Part shown: piece after piece, positions 39,232-51,845 of the stretch
Position numbering within the stretch: the stretch's first letter is position 1
Layout of the letters: every line of letters begins with the position of its first letter
DNA from: Epiperipatus broadwayi
Taxonomy: Eukaryota; Onychophora; Udeonychophora; Euonychophora; Peripatidae
DNA length: 64,000 bases
Direction of reading: 5' to 3'
Assembly (NCBI GenBank): GCA_028023455.1
Contig: JAQFVV010006312.1
Coordinates: forward strand, 2,399,898 to 2,463,897
The notes under the pieces: model-generated
What the model saw: only the letters and a program-made list of their open reading frames with translations
Databases searched by the model: none
Told to the model about the DNA's origin: nothing
Position numbers and translations under genes: made by a program

Positions 39232-39745
39232 ACTGCATCTATTTCTTATATATAGAGGTTGGAGTACTTTTGGTAGAAATAACTTGCTACTCAAAGGAAA
39301 CATACCTATGTGTTTGAAAAGGAAGGTTTTTAATAAATGTGTTTTACCAGTTCTTACTTATGGATCTGAGACTTGAAAACCTAATATAAGAGCACTACAG
39401 AGACTTTAGACCACTCATAGAATTATGGAGAGATGCATGTTGGGAGTAACAAGAAGAGATCAAAAACACAATATATGGGTAAGAGAACAAACAGGTGTTA
39501 CTGACCTGAAGTTGGAGTAGACATATTGCTAGAAGAGATGATAATAAATGAACAATTAAAATCTTAAACAGAATTCCAAAAGATTGTAAAAGACCCAGAA
39601 AAAGACCACATGTGAGATGTATAGATGAAAAAAAAAGTATGCAGGGGTGATGTGAAAAAGAGAAGCTAAAGATCAGAGAAGATGGATTGAACTTGGAGAG
39701 ACCTTTATTATGCAGGGGATTGATAATGGTTGATGATGATGATAT
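39232..39745 (+). pseudogene. RTE-like LINE reverse-transcriptase C-terminal region
   Basis: The end of a non-LTR retrotransposon reverse transcriptase and its C-terminal tail, which together copy LINE RNA at the target. Plus-strand frames read GWSTFGRNNLLLKGNIPMC, then VFNKCVLPVLTYGSET, then HRIMERCMLGVTRRD, then a WVREQTGVTD-like block, then RPRKRPHVRCIDE, and end near RRWIELGET. This is the canonical order (LPVLTYGSETW, MERxMLGxxxRD, RPxxRW) after the catalytic domain of RTE-type and related LINEs. Several stops and shifts are present. A GATGATGATGAT tail ends it at about 39745. It is the same family as 4098-4425. Confidence 0.8.
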
Positions 39746-40071
39746 GTTGGGAAATTGTTAAGGTTTAAAAAAAATAATAATGTTTGAGCCTTTTTTTGTA
39801 AATGAAAATTAAGCATGTTTGTTTGTGAAAAATTTAAGATCATTGCTAATTTAAAATTTCCTGCTCTTTGTCTCAATAAATCTTTACTTCAATATGTAAC
39901 AGCATTACAGCACATGGTTCAATAGATTATTTCTTGGCAGTGCTGTTTGAAATTCAGACTTTAATTTTATTTGCAGGGTGGCATTGTTGAGAAAACATAA
40001 CATTTGGGAAGATGATTTGACATTTTATATTTGAACTGACAGCTAGCGATATTCACTGAGTCTATTTCTTC

Positions 40072-40178
40072 CACACACACAATATATATATATGATAAAT
40101 ATGTTTTATAGCAAATTTACAATTACACACACAATATATATATATGATAAATATGTTTTATAGCAAATTTACAATTAT
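40072..40178. repeat. Tandem duplication, unit about 52 bp x2
   Basis: ACACACAATATATATATATGATAAATATGTTTTATAGC and the following AAATTTACAATTA occur twice in a row without visible differences. Confidence 0.9.
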
Positions 40179-41776
40179 AAAGACATATTTTCATTGGATT
40201 AGAAAATAAAGATTTCAAATGAAGTGCTTTTAAAATAATTTTTTAGCATAGTTTTTATGGAAATATTAAATTTCATATATATTATAATGATTATTTGAAA
40301 AGGCTATACTATATACTAAACTAATCAATTTTGTTTAGAAAAATGCAATATGAAAACTTGTTCAGCAGATTAAATGATATTATATTAACATAGGCTGACA
40401 TAACGTATTTGTGCTGCAAATAATTAAACCAATATAATTTTATGCATTTAGCAGATGGGAATCTATTCTGAAACATTTATGTATTAAGTTCAAAATTCTT
40501 ATCATTATGCTAAAATGTAAAGGGCATGAATAATAAAAGAGCAATTATTATATATCTACAAAACTGTACTTTTTTTTTTAGAAGAATGGTTAATATGTCT
40601 GCAAGATTTTTTTATTATAATAACATTACAACAATTAGTGTTAAAAACAAATCATCTAATTTTTGACTTAGATTGTTATAAACGTCTGGTATTGGTCATT
40701 TTCAATATCTTGTTTAATAGAAAAATTGTCTTAGATATTAAAGCACATACATAAACAATCAACAAGTTTAAAGTCAAATTATTTCATAACAATCATATAT
40801 TAATTCCTATTATATTATTGTTTTGCCAAATTTATTGTAATGAAGTGTAACATATATTTTCATTTGAGAAAAAAGTATTCATCAATGTAAAATGTGAATA
40901 CTAAAAGTTCAAACAGACAGTAGGAGGATAAGTAATTTCAAAATCCCTTCTAATAACAACTCGATTAATAAAAAAAAAATCTTTAGCTCACTTATATCTG
41001 CAAAAAATAGAAGAAAATTGAAGACATTAAGCTAGTTCACCCAAATGTTTTTATTCTATAATTAGATAATAAACTGATTTAAAAATGATAAAATAAAATA
41101 GTCAACAGAATCTTATTAGCTCAGAAATTAAAGAAACAAATGTTGCAGAAAAAAATACGAACTTTGTCACAATTCAAAGGTATCCATATAAACACATAAT
41201 CAAAAGTATATTAGATGTCAACAGGTTGAGTTTGTTGACTGTTATTGATATTAGGATTGTCTAAGTGTTGGTGATTTTAATGACATTTATAAATATACAC
41301 ACACATATATATATATATAAATATAATAGCAAATAAAAGTTGATAAATATAGATAATTATCTTTTTATACTATTTATTAACAATTTTTGAAGAGATATTC
41401 AAAATATTGTTTTATATAGAATAATCATCTTTTTACAACATTAATTTGTCAATTTTAGTATTGACTCTGACTTTTGATACACCCTTTTATTTTATTTTTT
41501 GTAATACAATTATACATTATATAACAACAATTCTAAAAAACATACTGAAAGTCTGTGCTCATATACCCTATATTACATATATAGACACAGGTATATAATA
41601 AGCCTGTGTTTCAGTTATATGAATTTCTTTATATTCATGGAATAAGATAAAATAAATTTTAACAAATGAAAACAATATTTAAAACACAATAGTTATTAAG
41701 ACATTTATTCTTAATATGATAACATCTTAGGACATAGCATAATGCTCTTGATTCTTAGAAGAAAGGACTAATGAGT

Positions 41777-41903
41777 ATATTTGTTTATCTTTTCCTTAAT
41801 ATATATATATATATATATATAATGTTCATATCTATTACTATATTTGTTTATCTTTTCCTTAATATATATATATATATATATATAATGTTCATATCTATTA
41901 CTA
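41777..41903. repeat. Tandem duplication, 62-bp unit x2
   Basis: TATATTTGTTTATCTTTTCC, a (TA)n tract and ATGTTCATATCTATTACTA occur twice in a row without visible differences. Confidence 0.9.
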
Positions 41904-42140
41904 TCCTATATAAGTGAAGAATATAAAGCTCTATGTCGCATTATTTCAAAAAATAATCATTTGATATATATATATATATTTGCAAGGAAATCAATATATA
42001 ACATATATATAATATTGATTAATTAAAAAAAAAGGAATGTTATTAATTATAGGCTAAATAATGCAAACATCTACAGAAAAAAAAATTCATTTAATAAAAT
42101 TCACATGCTATCTCATAGCATTAGCACTTTGCCTCACATG

Positions 42141-42148
42141 ATTTAGAG
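42141..42148. repeat. 8-bp target-site duplication, left
   Basis: ATTTAGAG directly before the CAG start of the hAT element; the right copy ATTTAAAG is at 46088-46095 (7 of 8 identical). Eight bp is the hAT duplication length. Confidence 0.8.
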
Positions 42149-45100
42149 CAGTTTTGGCCAAACTTTTAGACATTGGGGCTACTTTTTTGGTGAAAGTGTA
42201 CCTGAGGGGACTACATTTTTTTCAGAGTTTCCAATTGGAAGCAGAAAAAAAATGTTATTTTTGCTGGATTGAAAAAAAAATAATGAGTGGAAGTCCTGAT
42301 TTTTTTAGAATGTACTTAAGAATTGTTGTTGTTTTTTTTTTAAAAAAAAGAGATCCTTAATCTCGCAAAATATTGGTGACATTTTTACAGGATACAAATT
42401 GATGGTTTTTTCTCTATTAAGATACAAACAGTGAAATACATTTTACTATGACTACTATTACATTACTTCAGCTCCCTCTAGTATTACAATTTGTCCATGC
42501 CATTCTATAAAATATTTATTAAATTACAATTATTAAATTACCTATAAATAATTACATTCTGAATTTAAAAAAAATTCAAGAAAAAAAAAGAAAAATTGTA
42601 TCAAAATAAATTAGATGCAAATTTTATAAAAAAAAAAAAAAAAAAATACAAAATAAAAAAAAAAAAATATTTTTTTTTATTTTGATGACACTTGGCATTG
42701 CATAGTTTTGGCGAGTTTGTCAAAATTTGTCTGCTATAAACTTAAAACTAATTCGTAAACAAAAATCCAAATGTAGATCCGGTAATTGTGACCTATGTTT
42801 AATTTTTATTGCATTTATGCAGGAAAATGCTGATTTTTGCAAATATGTTGAACCAAAAAATGTATTAAAATATGCAGCAACTCTCCAAATATTTGGATAT
42901 TTATCTCTGCTTATTAATGTTCAGAAGTTCATTTTTGAAGCCAATGATTTTAAATATATATTACATTTAATATTTATTATTTCTTTTTGGAGGACTGCTG
43001 AATTTGTATGTACAAATTCATTTAATTTCATGGTGATATTTTCGATATTGATGTTAACATTAAATGGATAAGACAAAAACTAGTGATATCTTCAAGTTTA
43101 TCAAATTCCATGAATCTTCTCTTAAAATTCCTTTATGAGGAATATTATATTTTCAACATATTTGTTGTAGATTAGATACTTTCTATCTTTAGACACATCA
43201 GCCATATTTTTAAAATGTTTTAATTCATGATGCTCCAGTTGCATTACAAGAATACTTAATTTTTCCTTGAATAACTTTAAAGTGCTTATTATAACTACTA
43301 TTGTTTTATATTTTTCTTGTAGTTCTACATTTAAGTTATTTAATTTTTTTGTAATATCACAGAAAAAGGTGTAGTCAGTAAGCCAAACTTTGTCATTCAG
43401 TTGTGGATAAGAATCACTTTAGTTTTCAAAAATGATCTTATTTGTGGTAGAAGTTCTTTGAACCTGATTAAAAATTTTGCTCAACTTTTCTTATACCAGT
43501 ATATAATAGTTCATTATGTTCACTCTTACATTCTTTTAGAAAATCCCAGAATTGAGAACATAACAAGCTTTTGATCTTATTTATTAACAATTTTGAAGCT
43601 AACACTCATAACATGATTAAATTTCAGTACTTTTAAACACACTGCATGCTGATATATAATACAATGATATTCCAAAAAACTAGGTATATCAATATTGGTT
43701 TTTACACAGTATCAAAATTAATTTTACTGCAAATCATTGCAGAAGTTCTGTCGGCAGTTATTGATACTAATTTGTGAATTGGAAATTTCATTTGTACAAT
43801 GTAATTCTTGAATAAATTATAGATATCTTGACCTCTTGTCCTTCTTTGAACTGAAATAATTGTTAATAATTCTTCTGTGGTTGACATATCATCAAAAATC
43901 TTGCGAATAAAAATACACAATTGCACTGTGCCTGTATAATCAGTAGATTCATCAAGCTGTAGTGATAAACAGTTACAATTGTTAATGTTTTTATGTAAAA
44001 TCTCTTTCAAGATTTTGACTAGTTTCTTCTGCCCTATACATGATTGAGTTTCATGATAATGACATATTTATAGAAGCCATTATTTTAGATTTGTTGTTAA
44101 CATTTTTAAATAATATTTCACCAGCTTTGATGAAGACTTCTTTTCATATTTGTCCATTTTGAAAGGGCTTATTGTGTTTAATTAAAGTTTCAGCAATTTT
44201 TAATGATGCAATCATAGCCGCTTTTGATCTTGTATTGTACTTGTCAAGAAAAGTTTGTTGTATAATGAGTTGCGTCTTTAGCTGTTGTACTTCAGCCTTT
44301 CTTAATGCAGTGCCTCATGGATAATCATCTTCATAATTTTTGTGAACAGTGCGAAACTGCCTTTCAACATTGGCTTTCATTTGTAAAGCCACATGCACAC
44401 TGCAAATAATACACATTTCTTTTTCATCATAATAAAAAATAATCTTCCCATTATTTACGATAATGATAAGTTTTTATTTTTTTCACACTTGTACTTGGTT
44501 TATTCAATGTAATCCTATTGTGTATTCACTTGCCAACAAATAACAAAAAATGATACAAGTATAAAGAAAATTATCACTAGTAATGATAATAAAATATGTA
44601 TTCACTTTTAAACACATAAAACACAGATCTCTAAAAGCTTGGCATTTACAAATGTGATCAATAAGTCTTTGATTCTAATTACTATTTTCCATAAATACTA
44701 ATATTCACCACTGATATTAGACTAACATCAGTCATCACTATTCTTAGGCCTGAGTTAAAATAATTATAAGTTATTTATACTCACAGTCTTATTCTGCACA
44801 ATCCTACTGGAGCCCATTAGGCTTACACAAATAAAAAAGATCTGTGATTTGTTTTTGCTATATCCAACTATTGGTACCTACAGAGACATGGTCTTTGAGA
44901 ACAATTTCATCATGTTAGAAAATTGCTATAATTTTTTGGACAGCTTTCACTCTAGATCTATTTTCAAAAGTCTAATATACACAGTAGCAATATTCAAAAA
45001 AAGTAAAAAAGCACACCACTCGTTTCTTCACATATTACCTATATCTATCACTGTTACATATCCAGTATTAATATAATTGATGATCACTATTTTTCTTCAG

Positions 45101-46087
45101 GCTATTCCATGATCGAATTAAATCTTTTAACAAAAATATCCATTAAGCTTTAATTGCAAAATGCACATTCCTTTCACCACAATTAGTTTTTTCAACATCA
45201 ATGGTACTAACAGTTCTTCTTTACTCTTTTGTTTAATTAGTTTTAAAAATGGATTTCTGTTCTAATTAAACAATACTATCTTTTTTCTTCAATTAATCTA
45301 ATATACATTTACTGAATTATCATTCCCACTTTACTTTATTCTTCAGTAATCTTTTTTCATTGCTCTTTACTTAAAATATCTTTCTATATTTAACATTTCT
45401 TCTGTTCTTTTTCTGGAGTAATTAAACATGGATGAGTAATTAAACATGCCTTTATATCTTATACAAAATTAAAGTTAATCAATCAATATTTTTATCAAAA
45501 TATAATAAATCCTGAATTTAGTTTTTAATTTTTATAAAGGAAATTAAAACTCATCCTTCTCCTAGCATGGCATCAAAAATTTGCTTGAGAGGAAAAAACT
45601 ACATAATAACAATAAATAAAAAAAAGTTCATTTCTTGTTTTGACACCAATTTTCTTTTGTAGGTGGAAAAAGTCCTGTTTTCTTTTTAAATCTCCTTGGG
45701 GATTATTTGCTAGCTGGACAAAATGTGCACAATTTCTTTGTTTTAAAATCAGCTCATTAAAATCCTTGTTTCTCCAGGTTAAGTTATTTTCATTTCTCCT
45801 TGGGAAAATAGTAATTAAATATTTCTAAAAAATGTAGCTCTAGCATTACACAAAAATAATTTGATTCTTTTCAACTTCTTCTAATCTGGGTTTATTTTTG
45901 ATACCAACAATAACAACAGGTATTTTTAAATGAGAATAATTTTAAATTTTTACTTTTTTTATTTTTATTTTCAAATCAGCTCTGAATTTATCACTATAAA
46001 TTGTCAATGTTTATGTAAGCTTTGCAGTCGACTTCCAGAGACCTTGTTGGTGACTAGACAACTGTGGTCAACATCTTGCCACCCCTG
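42149..46087 (-). mobile_element. hAT element, ZBED5/GTF2IRD2-type, decayed
   Basis: About 3.9 kb bounded by imperfect inverted ends: the left begins CAGTTTTGGCCAAACTTTT and the right, complemented, begins CAGGGGTGGCAAG. Both resemble the CAGxGGTxxxCAAA ends of this hAT branch. Eight-bp target duplications flank it. A decayed transposase occupies 42680-44462 on the minus strand. The part 44463-46087 would be its 5' region and shows no further domain. The plus-strand frames at 42727-43071, 44849-45076 and 45640-45828 are antisense to or outside the transposase and are not recognised. Confidence 0.85.
42680..44462 (-). pseudogene. hAT transposase (ZBED5/GTF2IRD2-like) pseudogene
   Basis: Cut-and-paste transposase relic. 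Minus strand, N to C: a CIIC zinc-finger-like start and NVERQFRTVHKNYEDDYP (BED-like region, 44420-44320); SKAAMIASLKIAETLIKHNKPF (44230-44165); the longest open block, 44010-43702, with LQLDESTDYTGTVQLCIF and FPIHKLVSITADRTSAM, where LDESTD and the TxDxxxAM region are the usual catalytic-domain positions; VWLTDYTFFCDITKKLNNLN (about 43390); and the C-terminal NFDKLAKTMQCQVS (about 42725-42683), the hAT dimerisation tail. Stops (one in the BED-like segment) and frameshifts separate the blocks. The relatives are well known; activity is excluded. Confidence 0.85.
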
Positions 46088-46095
46088 ATTTAAAG
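46088..46095. repeat. 8-bp target-site duplication, right
   Basis: ATTTAAAG directly after the CCCCTG end of the hAT element; one mismatch from the left copy at 42141-42148. Confidence 0.8.
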
Positions 46096-47114
46096 CAATA
46101 ATAAGAATGACAAACTCTGGATTAAGAGATATTCAAATAATTGCAGTTCTTAAACTTCTGAGGTTGAAGTTTTTATGAAGTCCTGAGCAATAAGAAATAG
46201 ACATTCATTTAATATTTTAAAACCATTAAAAATTATCTTAAAACTTTGACCTTACATATCTTCATTGTCTTTATTAACTTTTTGACCACTAATTATATTA
46301 TTGGGCGAGTGAGTTAAAAATCAAAGCTTTTAATTGGCCAACTCACAAACTGAAGACAAAGTCAATTGTCAAAATATATTCACCTTTAATATCATATTCA
46401 CTTTAGATTCATTTATAAAAAGTATATTAATAATTTGTCAGGTTATGAAAGTAAATGAAAGTTCTTTCAAAAATAAATTTCTATTTATTTATTATAAAAT
46501 ATTCAATTTCAGCAAATTTAAAAGTGAACATTAGTAACAAATTAAAAAGAGTAGCTGACGTAAATTTTTTCCTTCAGTTTGACGTTACAGAAGAGTAAAT
46601 ATTTTTTTTGCTAAAATCTTAAATATTTTTACTAAAATCTTCAATATTTTTCTAAAATAATTTTGTTTTTAGCATATTTTATGAAAATGATTTGTAATTT
46701 CTCAAAAAATGCTTGTATAATAGTTTAAAACATTTGTTTATCATATTCGAAATGAAAATCTTAGCATTTTTCTTCAGTTTCTTTGATTAGGCAGTTTCTT
46801 TGTTTTTTGCAGCCAATCAGAATGTCTTTGATGGCTGAGAGCCAATCACCGACAAGCTTTCTTCTTTGTTTAGCTTCACAGGCAGATTTATTGATTTTTT
46901 TATTTGTAAAATAATTCAAGAGAGAGCAGAATCTTACAGAACTTTTAAAAATCTAACTAATGACTATAAAATGGCTATCCTAGCATTAAAAATAATGGAA
47001 TTAGAGTAATGTCAATCATCAACACAAGGTCTCATAAGCATCAACAGAAAGGTTAAAAATTAAAACAAATTGAATGAAGTATTTACTACATTCATATATG
47101 TGTTAGTTTTATAT
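46096..47114. other. Unassigned sequence
   Basis: No gene recognised. At 46790-46870 GCAGCCAATCAGAATGTCTTTGATGGCTGAGAGCCAATCAC contains two CCAATCA boxes, which may be chance. Confidence 0.35.
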
Positions 47115-47278
47115 TAAACCACTAAACATCACATAATTACTATTTCTTATGTTAGCACATTACTGTTATTAAAACAGGCAAAACTCTTTATACTGCAATG
47201 CCACTCAGTGCCAACCAGAGTAATCAATGGATGCCAGAAGGCTTATGTATAAAATCCCTATCTAATGCCTACTCATCC

Positions 47279-47336
47279 TTAATCCCCAGACTAGTTTCTG
47301 GCTAGCGGCCTTCATCAGAGAGAAGCTTTGGATCTG
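47279..47336 (-). ncRNA. Hammerhead ribozyme, core fully consensus (family A)
   Basis: Minus strand: CUGAUGA, stem II AGGC-CGCUA-GCCA, GAAAC-UA-GUC, all exact. Stem I retains UCUC / GGGG pairing, but the first position next to the core is U.U (CUCU / UGGGG), and the outer AUCCAA half faces UUAAGGAU instead of UUGGAU. Stem II has an A.A at its first position. Cleavage is predicted after the C of GUC at about 47289. Confidence 0.75.
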
Positions 47337-47899
47337 AGAGCACTGCACCTAGATCTTAAGTTCTAATGTAACCCTCCAGCAGCCACCTTTTATCTCTACT
47401 TAACTATAAAACTATGAGATTAAAATTGAAAACACAATAATATTTTTAATCTAAGCTCAATGACTTATATAGTAATATGGGTCTGAACCCAGTTCAGTAC
47501 CCTTACATTTTGGTATCTTTGGCTTCCATTGATTACTTTGGTATCTTTGGCATTCATTGATTACTTTGGTTGGCACTAAGTGGCATTACATCATGGAGAG
47601 TTTTGCCTGTTTCAATAACAGTAATGTGCTAACATAAGAAATAGTGATCATATGATGTTTAGTGGTTTAAAACCAATCCTGCCTAATAGGATAGTGGTGT
47701 CTATGGCTGCTGAAGAGCCAAAGACACCAAAATCTATAGATACTGAACTGGGTTCAGACCCATATGACTATATAAGCCAATGAGCTTTGATTTATTATTG
47801 CATTTTCAATTTTATTCTCATAGTTTTGTAGTTAAGTAGAGATAAAAGGTGGCTGCTGGAGGGTTGCATTAGATCCTAAGATCTAGGTGCAGTGCTCTC

Positions 47900-47961
47900 A
47901 GATCCAAAGCTTCTCACTGATGAAGGCCACAAGCCAGAAATTAGTCTGTGGATATTGAATG
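47900..47961 (+). ncRNA. Hammerhead ribozyme, near-consensus (family A)
   Basis: CUGAUGA 47917-47923, stem II AGGC-CACAA-GCCA, GAAA 47937-47940, AGUC ending at 47946 with stem III AU-UA-GU (one G.U). Stem I pairs UCUCA with UGUGG (one U.U mismatch). The outer strand AUCCAA faces AUUGAAU. The predicted scissile bond follows 47946. Confidence 0.75.
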
Positions 47962-48058
47962 AGTAGGTACTAGATAGAGATTTTATGCACAAACCTTCTG
48001 GCATCCATTGATTACTCTGGTTGGCACTGAGTCGCTTTACAGTATGGAGAGTTTTGCC

Positions 48059-48668
48059 TTTTTTTTAGTCATATTCTGGCAATATTTGACTTTTCTAATT
48101 GTAATAATTCTATTACTTTCTTCATAGTTTATAATTTATAAGATATAAGATGTACCCAGCCTTGACATCATTACTTTCTTTGCATTAAATTCATCATAAA
48201 AATTCCATATTATTAAATCTAATATTTGTAATATTTTTTTAATTGATTGATTGATTAATATTTTTTTTAAGATTTAATGTAAAAATATGTTTTTTTTTTA
48301 CTAAACATAGCTAAGTATATCATTTATCTGAATTACATTAAGGGATTGACAAACCGTGAAAGCACTTTGATAAAGCTAAATCAAAATTTTAAATTTTAAA
48401 TATACCTGTTATATTTGATAGCTCTATGGCACAACTATATATTTACTGGAGTGTTATGAACTATCACAAGCAAATGTAATAGTTTTTTAAGCTTTATTGA
48501 TTGTAACTGTCATCAATATAAAAATGTCATTTTGTAATATTTTTTTATTAAATATATTTTTGTTAATTGGTTGCTTAAAGAAATTTTTTTAATGTTTTAA
48601 TGTAAATATATGCATTTTTACTAAACATTACTTGGTATGTCGTTCATCTGATATATATATATATATAT
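48059..48668. other. Unassigned AT-rich sequence
   Basis: Two diverged stretches (about 48250-48330 and 48560-48645) share ATGTAAATATATG-like, TTTTTACTAAACAT and ATCTGA landmarks, an old local direct repeat. No gene. Confidence 0.45.
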
Positions 48669-49087
48669 TAGCATATTTGTTTTATTATTGTTCACATGTA
48701 AGTATTGTTATAATCCTTGTAGAACAACTACTAATAGTATCTACTTGCCTTACAGTAATTATGGAAAGAAATACACAGACATTCAAAAATAATATTTAGA
48801 ACCCTGGGATTAACTAAAAAACATGTTTTTTAAGATTATGTAAATAAATTTATACAAAAATTATATGAATATTTAGCAAAATAAATTCCAAAAGATATGT
48901 ACCTTTATTTAATATTCTAACCAAATTCATACATACATAAATAATGTAATTCACCTTACTTTAATTACAATTAGGATTATGATTAAATTTCCTCTTCACA
49001 TTTATTTATAATTTATTTTAATAATTTATTATAAACACTCTGAATGTATTTGTTGATTATCTAATAAACATCTAAAAATAAACTTGC
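48669..49087 (+). repeat. Dispersed repeat family R1, copy 1
   Basis: Collinear and same-strand with 54724-55108. Shared landmarks in order: ATTGTTATAATCCTT, CTAGAA-like, TTCAAAAATAATATTTAGA, AAAGATATGT, TTTATTTAATATTCTAAC, AAATTCATACATA, ATAAACACTC and TGATTATCTAATAAACATC. Identity is high enough to align by eye over about 400 bp. Family unknown, no coding frame. Confidence 0.85.
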
Positions 49088-49420
49088 ATGAAATAAAATA
49101 AAATTAAATACAATTATTTTTTTATTTACATGCAAAATTTAATGCAGGATTATTTCTATATTCTCTGTGACTTGGGGAAAACATTTACATATATTTAACA
49201 GATTATATTATCGATTTAAGCTTTTTCTCTTTAAGTGAGTTTCCCTAATGATTTTAGTATTATTTGATCTATTCCTTTTACTTCTTAACTAATACTAACA
49301 ATAATTATCTGGAGAAACCTTCTCTTAAAGAAAACTTATCAACTATAAAATACAGAAAAGAATGCCACCTTCTTATTAATTAATTTGTATATATATATAT
49401 ATATATATATAAGTAAGGGT

Positions 49421-49465
<45 letters not shown>

Positions 49466-49861
49466 TAGCACTATTTTTCTTTATATATACTGATCAATAA
49501 TTTTTTATTATTTGTTAAGATGTGCAGGTTTTTAAACTGCAAGCTTTATATGTTCCCTTAGGCCATTAGGCATGTCAATAATAAATACATTTTCACCTAC
49601 TCAACTTTATTATTTTGTACAGATTTTCATAAATATTATAGAAATTTTTATATTTGTTGAATAATCTAAACAATTAAATTGCCCTAATCTATGACAATAT
49701 TACAACATAAAAATTGAAATGAAATTAAATGAATGAAACTGTACTAATTCATAATAGTATCATGGGAATAGGGCTTATGAAATTATAAGATCCTTCCTTC
49801 ATCATAAATATTACCAAAATCATACTTTTCCTTATTTTGCTGTAATATCCTATAAATAGAA
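49088..49861. other. Unassigned sequence with (TA)n microsatellites
   Basis: Two TA tracts, 49389-49411 and 49423-49463, are separated by AAGTAAGGGTACAA. No gene. Confidence 0.55.
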
Positions 49862-50089
49862 CTTATCCAAACCACTTCAAACACCTTTTAGAAAAACTCT
49901 TTATTTGTACATACACCTACATTTCAAATGTCCTGCAGTCTTTTCCAGAGCCAGTTCATTTTAATTTCTTAAAAAAAAAACGATTTTTAAAAATGAACTG
50001 GCTCTGAAGAAGACTGCAGGACAGTTGAAACATAGGTGTATGTACAAATAAAGAGTTTTGCTAAAAAGTGTTCAAAGTGGTTTGGATAA
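49862..50089. mobile_element. 228-bp palindrome with LINE-tail-like arms
   Basis: The left arm starts CTTATCCAAACCACTT and the right arm ends AAGTGGTTTGGATAA. The arms (about 105 bp) pair with few mismatches around an A-rich centre at about 49972-49990. The right arm reads CTGAAGAAGACTGCAGGACA, GTTGAAACATAGG and then AATAAAGAG. This kind of stem plus AATAAA is common at non-LTR element 3' ends. It looks like a retroposon end duplicated in inverse orientation. Confidence 0.8.
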
Positions 50090-50412
50090 ATTGTATCTTT
50101 CCTTCATATTGAAGATCTCAGAATAAGTAATTATGAGCCCTTACAATAATTAAAATTACTAAGACAAATCCCTTGATGTTAAATTTCATTTTTATCAAAT
50201 ACTTATAATAGACATCTTGTGCATGGCATATTCTATCTAAATTTTGATTAATGTAGTTAATCTTTAATTTATCTAAAATATAGATTCTTGATACCATATA
50301 AAATTATCATCAGGAATGGTTGGTCTTAATTTTTCAATATTACAATTTGATAACATTACTATTTTTAGTTTCATTCTATTACAGTATTTATAAAAGAAAT
50401 TATTAAGATTAC

Positions 50413-51451
50413 CTATGACTTTCTGCCTTTGTACTCATTTTGCAACTTATTCACAAATATATCTTCTTGGTTCCAAATAAAATTAAGACTAGTACTTAAA
50501 AATTCATAATTGTATCTATTTCTATTTGTAAATTTTTGTATTTGGAGATAATATCTATCTTCAAAGTGTATATTATTATAAATCAAACACTTCATGTTTG
50601 TTGAGCTATCATTATAAACAGATTGGTGAGAGCTAAATTTATTCATAGTATTTGCTGCTCAAATAAGTATTGGTACTCATGCTTGTTCCCACAAAATCCT
50701 TTTATGCTGAATTTGCTAGTATCTAGATAGTTCTTACTAACTCATGATCCAAAATACCATATTTTTCTTTATATCTCATTGCTCAAATTTTTATTGATGT
50801 CTTTTTTTTAATTCACCAAATTCCAAAAATCAGAAGCTTTAATATGAAGAATATCTCACTTTTTGTTTTATGACTGATTCATATTTAATTTTTTGTTCTT
50901 AAGTAATAAGTTTGAAAAGAAGATTTTCTTTCAAATTTGAAATCATTGAAATTCCCTTTTGATATCCTACTATGATATAAGACTTGTATTCAAAAGCTTC
51001 TAAATTTCTTCCTATTTTTTTGTCTTTTATATTATCTACACCTTAAGCCTCAATTTTAATTTCCCTTCTGGATTTTTCCATCTAATCTGTTAAAGTTTGG
51101 AATACAGTCCTAATTACTTCTCTGAAACTTATAGTTTTTTTTAGGCAAATATCCTTCCATACTATTTGACACAGATTCTAATTCTTTAGAATAAATTTTT
51201 AGCTTAGCTTCTAAATTTTTAAAGTTAATTTACATTTCAGTACTTAAATCTTTTGAATTAGTTTGCATTTCAGCTTTTAATTTTTTTGAATTATCTTCTA
51301 ATTGGGCTTCTAAATTTTTAAAGTTAGTTTGCATTTCTTCTAACTGTTTAGAATTATCTTCTAGCTTTGCTTCTAACTCTTTTAACAAATTAATAACTTT
51401 TTGGAAGCCAAGGTTAGACCCACCTGATACACCTGGGTTAATATTATTCAT
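50413..51451 (-). pseudogene. Gypsy-type gag relic
   Basis: The minus-strand frame at 51451-51230 starts MNNINPGVSGG and continues as a coiled coil with two EAKLEDNSKQLEEMQTN-like repeats rich in E, K, L and N, the N-terminal coiled-coil style of some Gypsy gag proteins. Further down, a frame at 50646-50413 (SLNFIWNQEDIFVNKLQNEYKG) is probably from the same polyprotein. Primer-binding-site-like sequences lie upstream at 51846-51953, which fits a 5' end on this strand. Gag would form the virus-like particle of the retrotransposon. Frames are broken and pol is not seen. The family call rests on context and resemblance to the copy at 61.6-64 kb. Confidence 0.5.
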
Positions 51452-51845
51452 TATGCCAGATTTTAGTACAATGATAAATAATTATAAATTTTTTATTAAA
51501 TGCACATTATTATATTAAGTAATATTTACTAAGGAATAAAGTATTTTCAAGAAACATATTTACCAAAGTTTAAAGTAGTACAGGGTCTACGTTTTTTTTC
51601 CATTGCTGCCTTTAAATAGAGTAATCTATCAATAATACCATAAAATACTTCCCAGTCTATACTATTATTAAATTTAGGAAACAATTTTTATTTTTATCAG
51701 CTGTTATTTATCTCATGCAAGTAAGAAATAATAACACAAAATTTTATGTCTGATCACAAAATACTTTACTAATAAAACTAACTGCTCACTTATTAGACAC
51801 ATGTCTATGAAGTCAACAGATTCAGGCTATCAATTATTATCTAGC

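Larger units (their letters stand above)
39746..42140. other. Unassigned AT-rich sequence
   Basis: Contains two near-identical tandem duplications around TA tracts (40072-40178 and 41777-41903) and further (TA)n tracts; no gene recognised. Confidence 0.5.
47115..48058. mobile_element. Family A hammerhead repeat, opposed tandem stretches
   Basis: The longest family A locus. The minus-oriented part (47115-47512) runs from CCAAAATGTAAGGGTACTG through a ribozyme and past the landmark AAAACTCT into the start of the next monomer (to 47115). From about 47535 the plus-oriented part begins with a monomer tail, reaches GGAGAGTTTTGCC at 47595, then a complete monomer up to the next GGAGAGTTTTGCC at 48046, a 451-bp unit. 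A short GGCTTCCATTGATTACTTTGGTATCTTT duplication lies at the junction (47519-47570). Shared sequence with the 13.2 kb locus includes AATCCTGCCTAATAGGATAG. Confidence 0.85.

Noticed and set aside
42727-43071. 114-codon plus-strand frame, the longest in the window
   Set aside because: It is antisense to the C-terminal part of the decayed hAT transposase, which is recognisable on the minus strand, and has no domain of its own.
50000-50060. Hammerhead-like CTGAAGA ... GTTGAAAC in the 49.9-kb palindrome
   Set aside because: The core is CUGAAGA rather than CUGAUGA and no GUC triplet with paired stem I follows; it looks like a retroposon tail stem.
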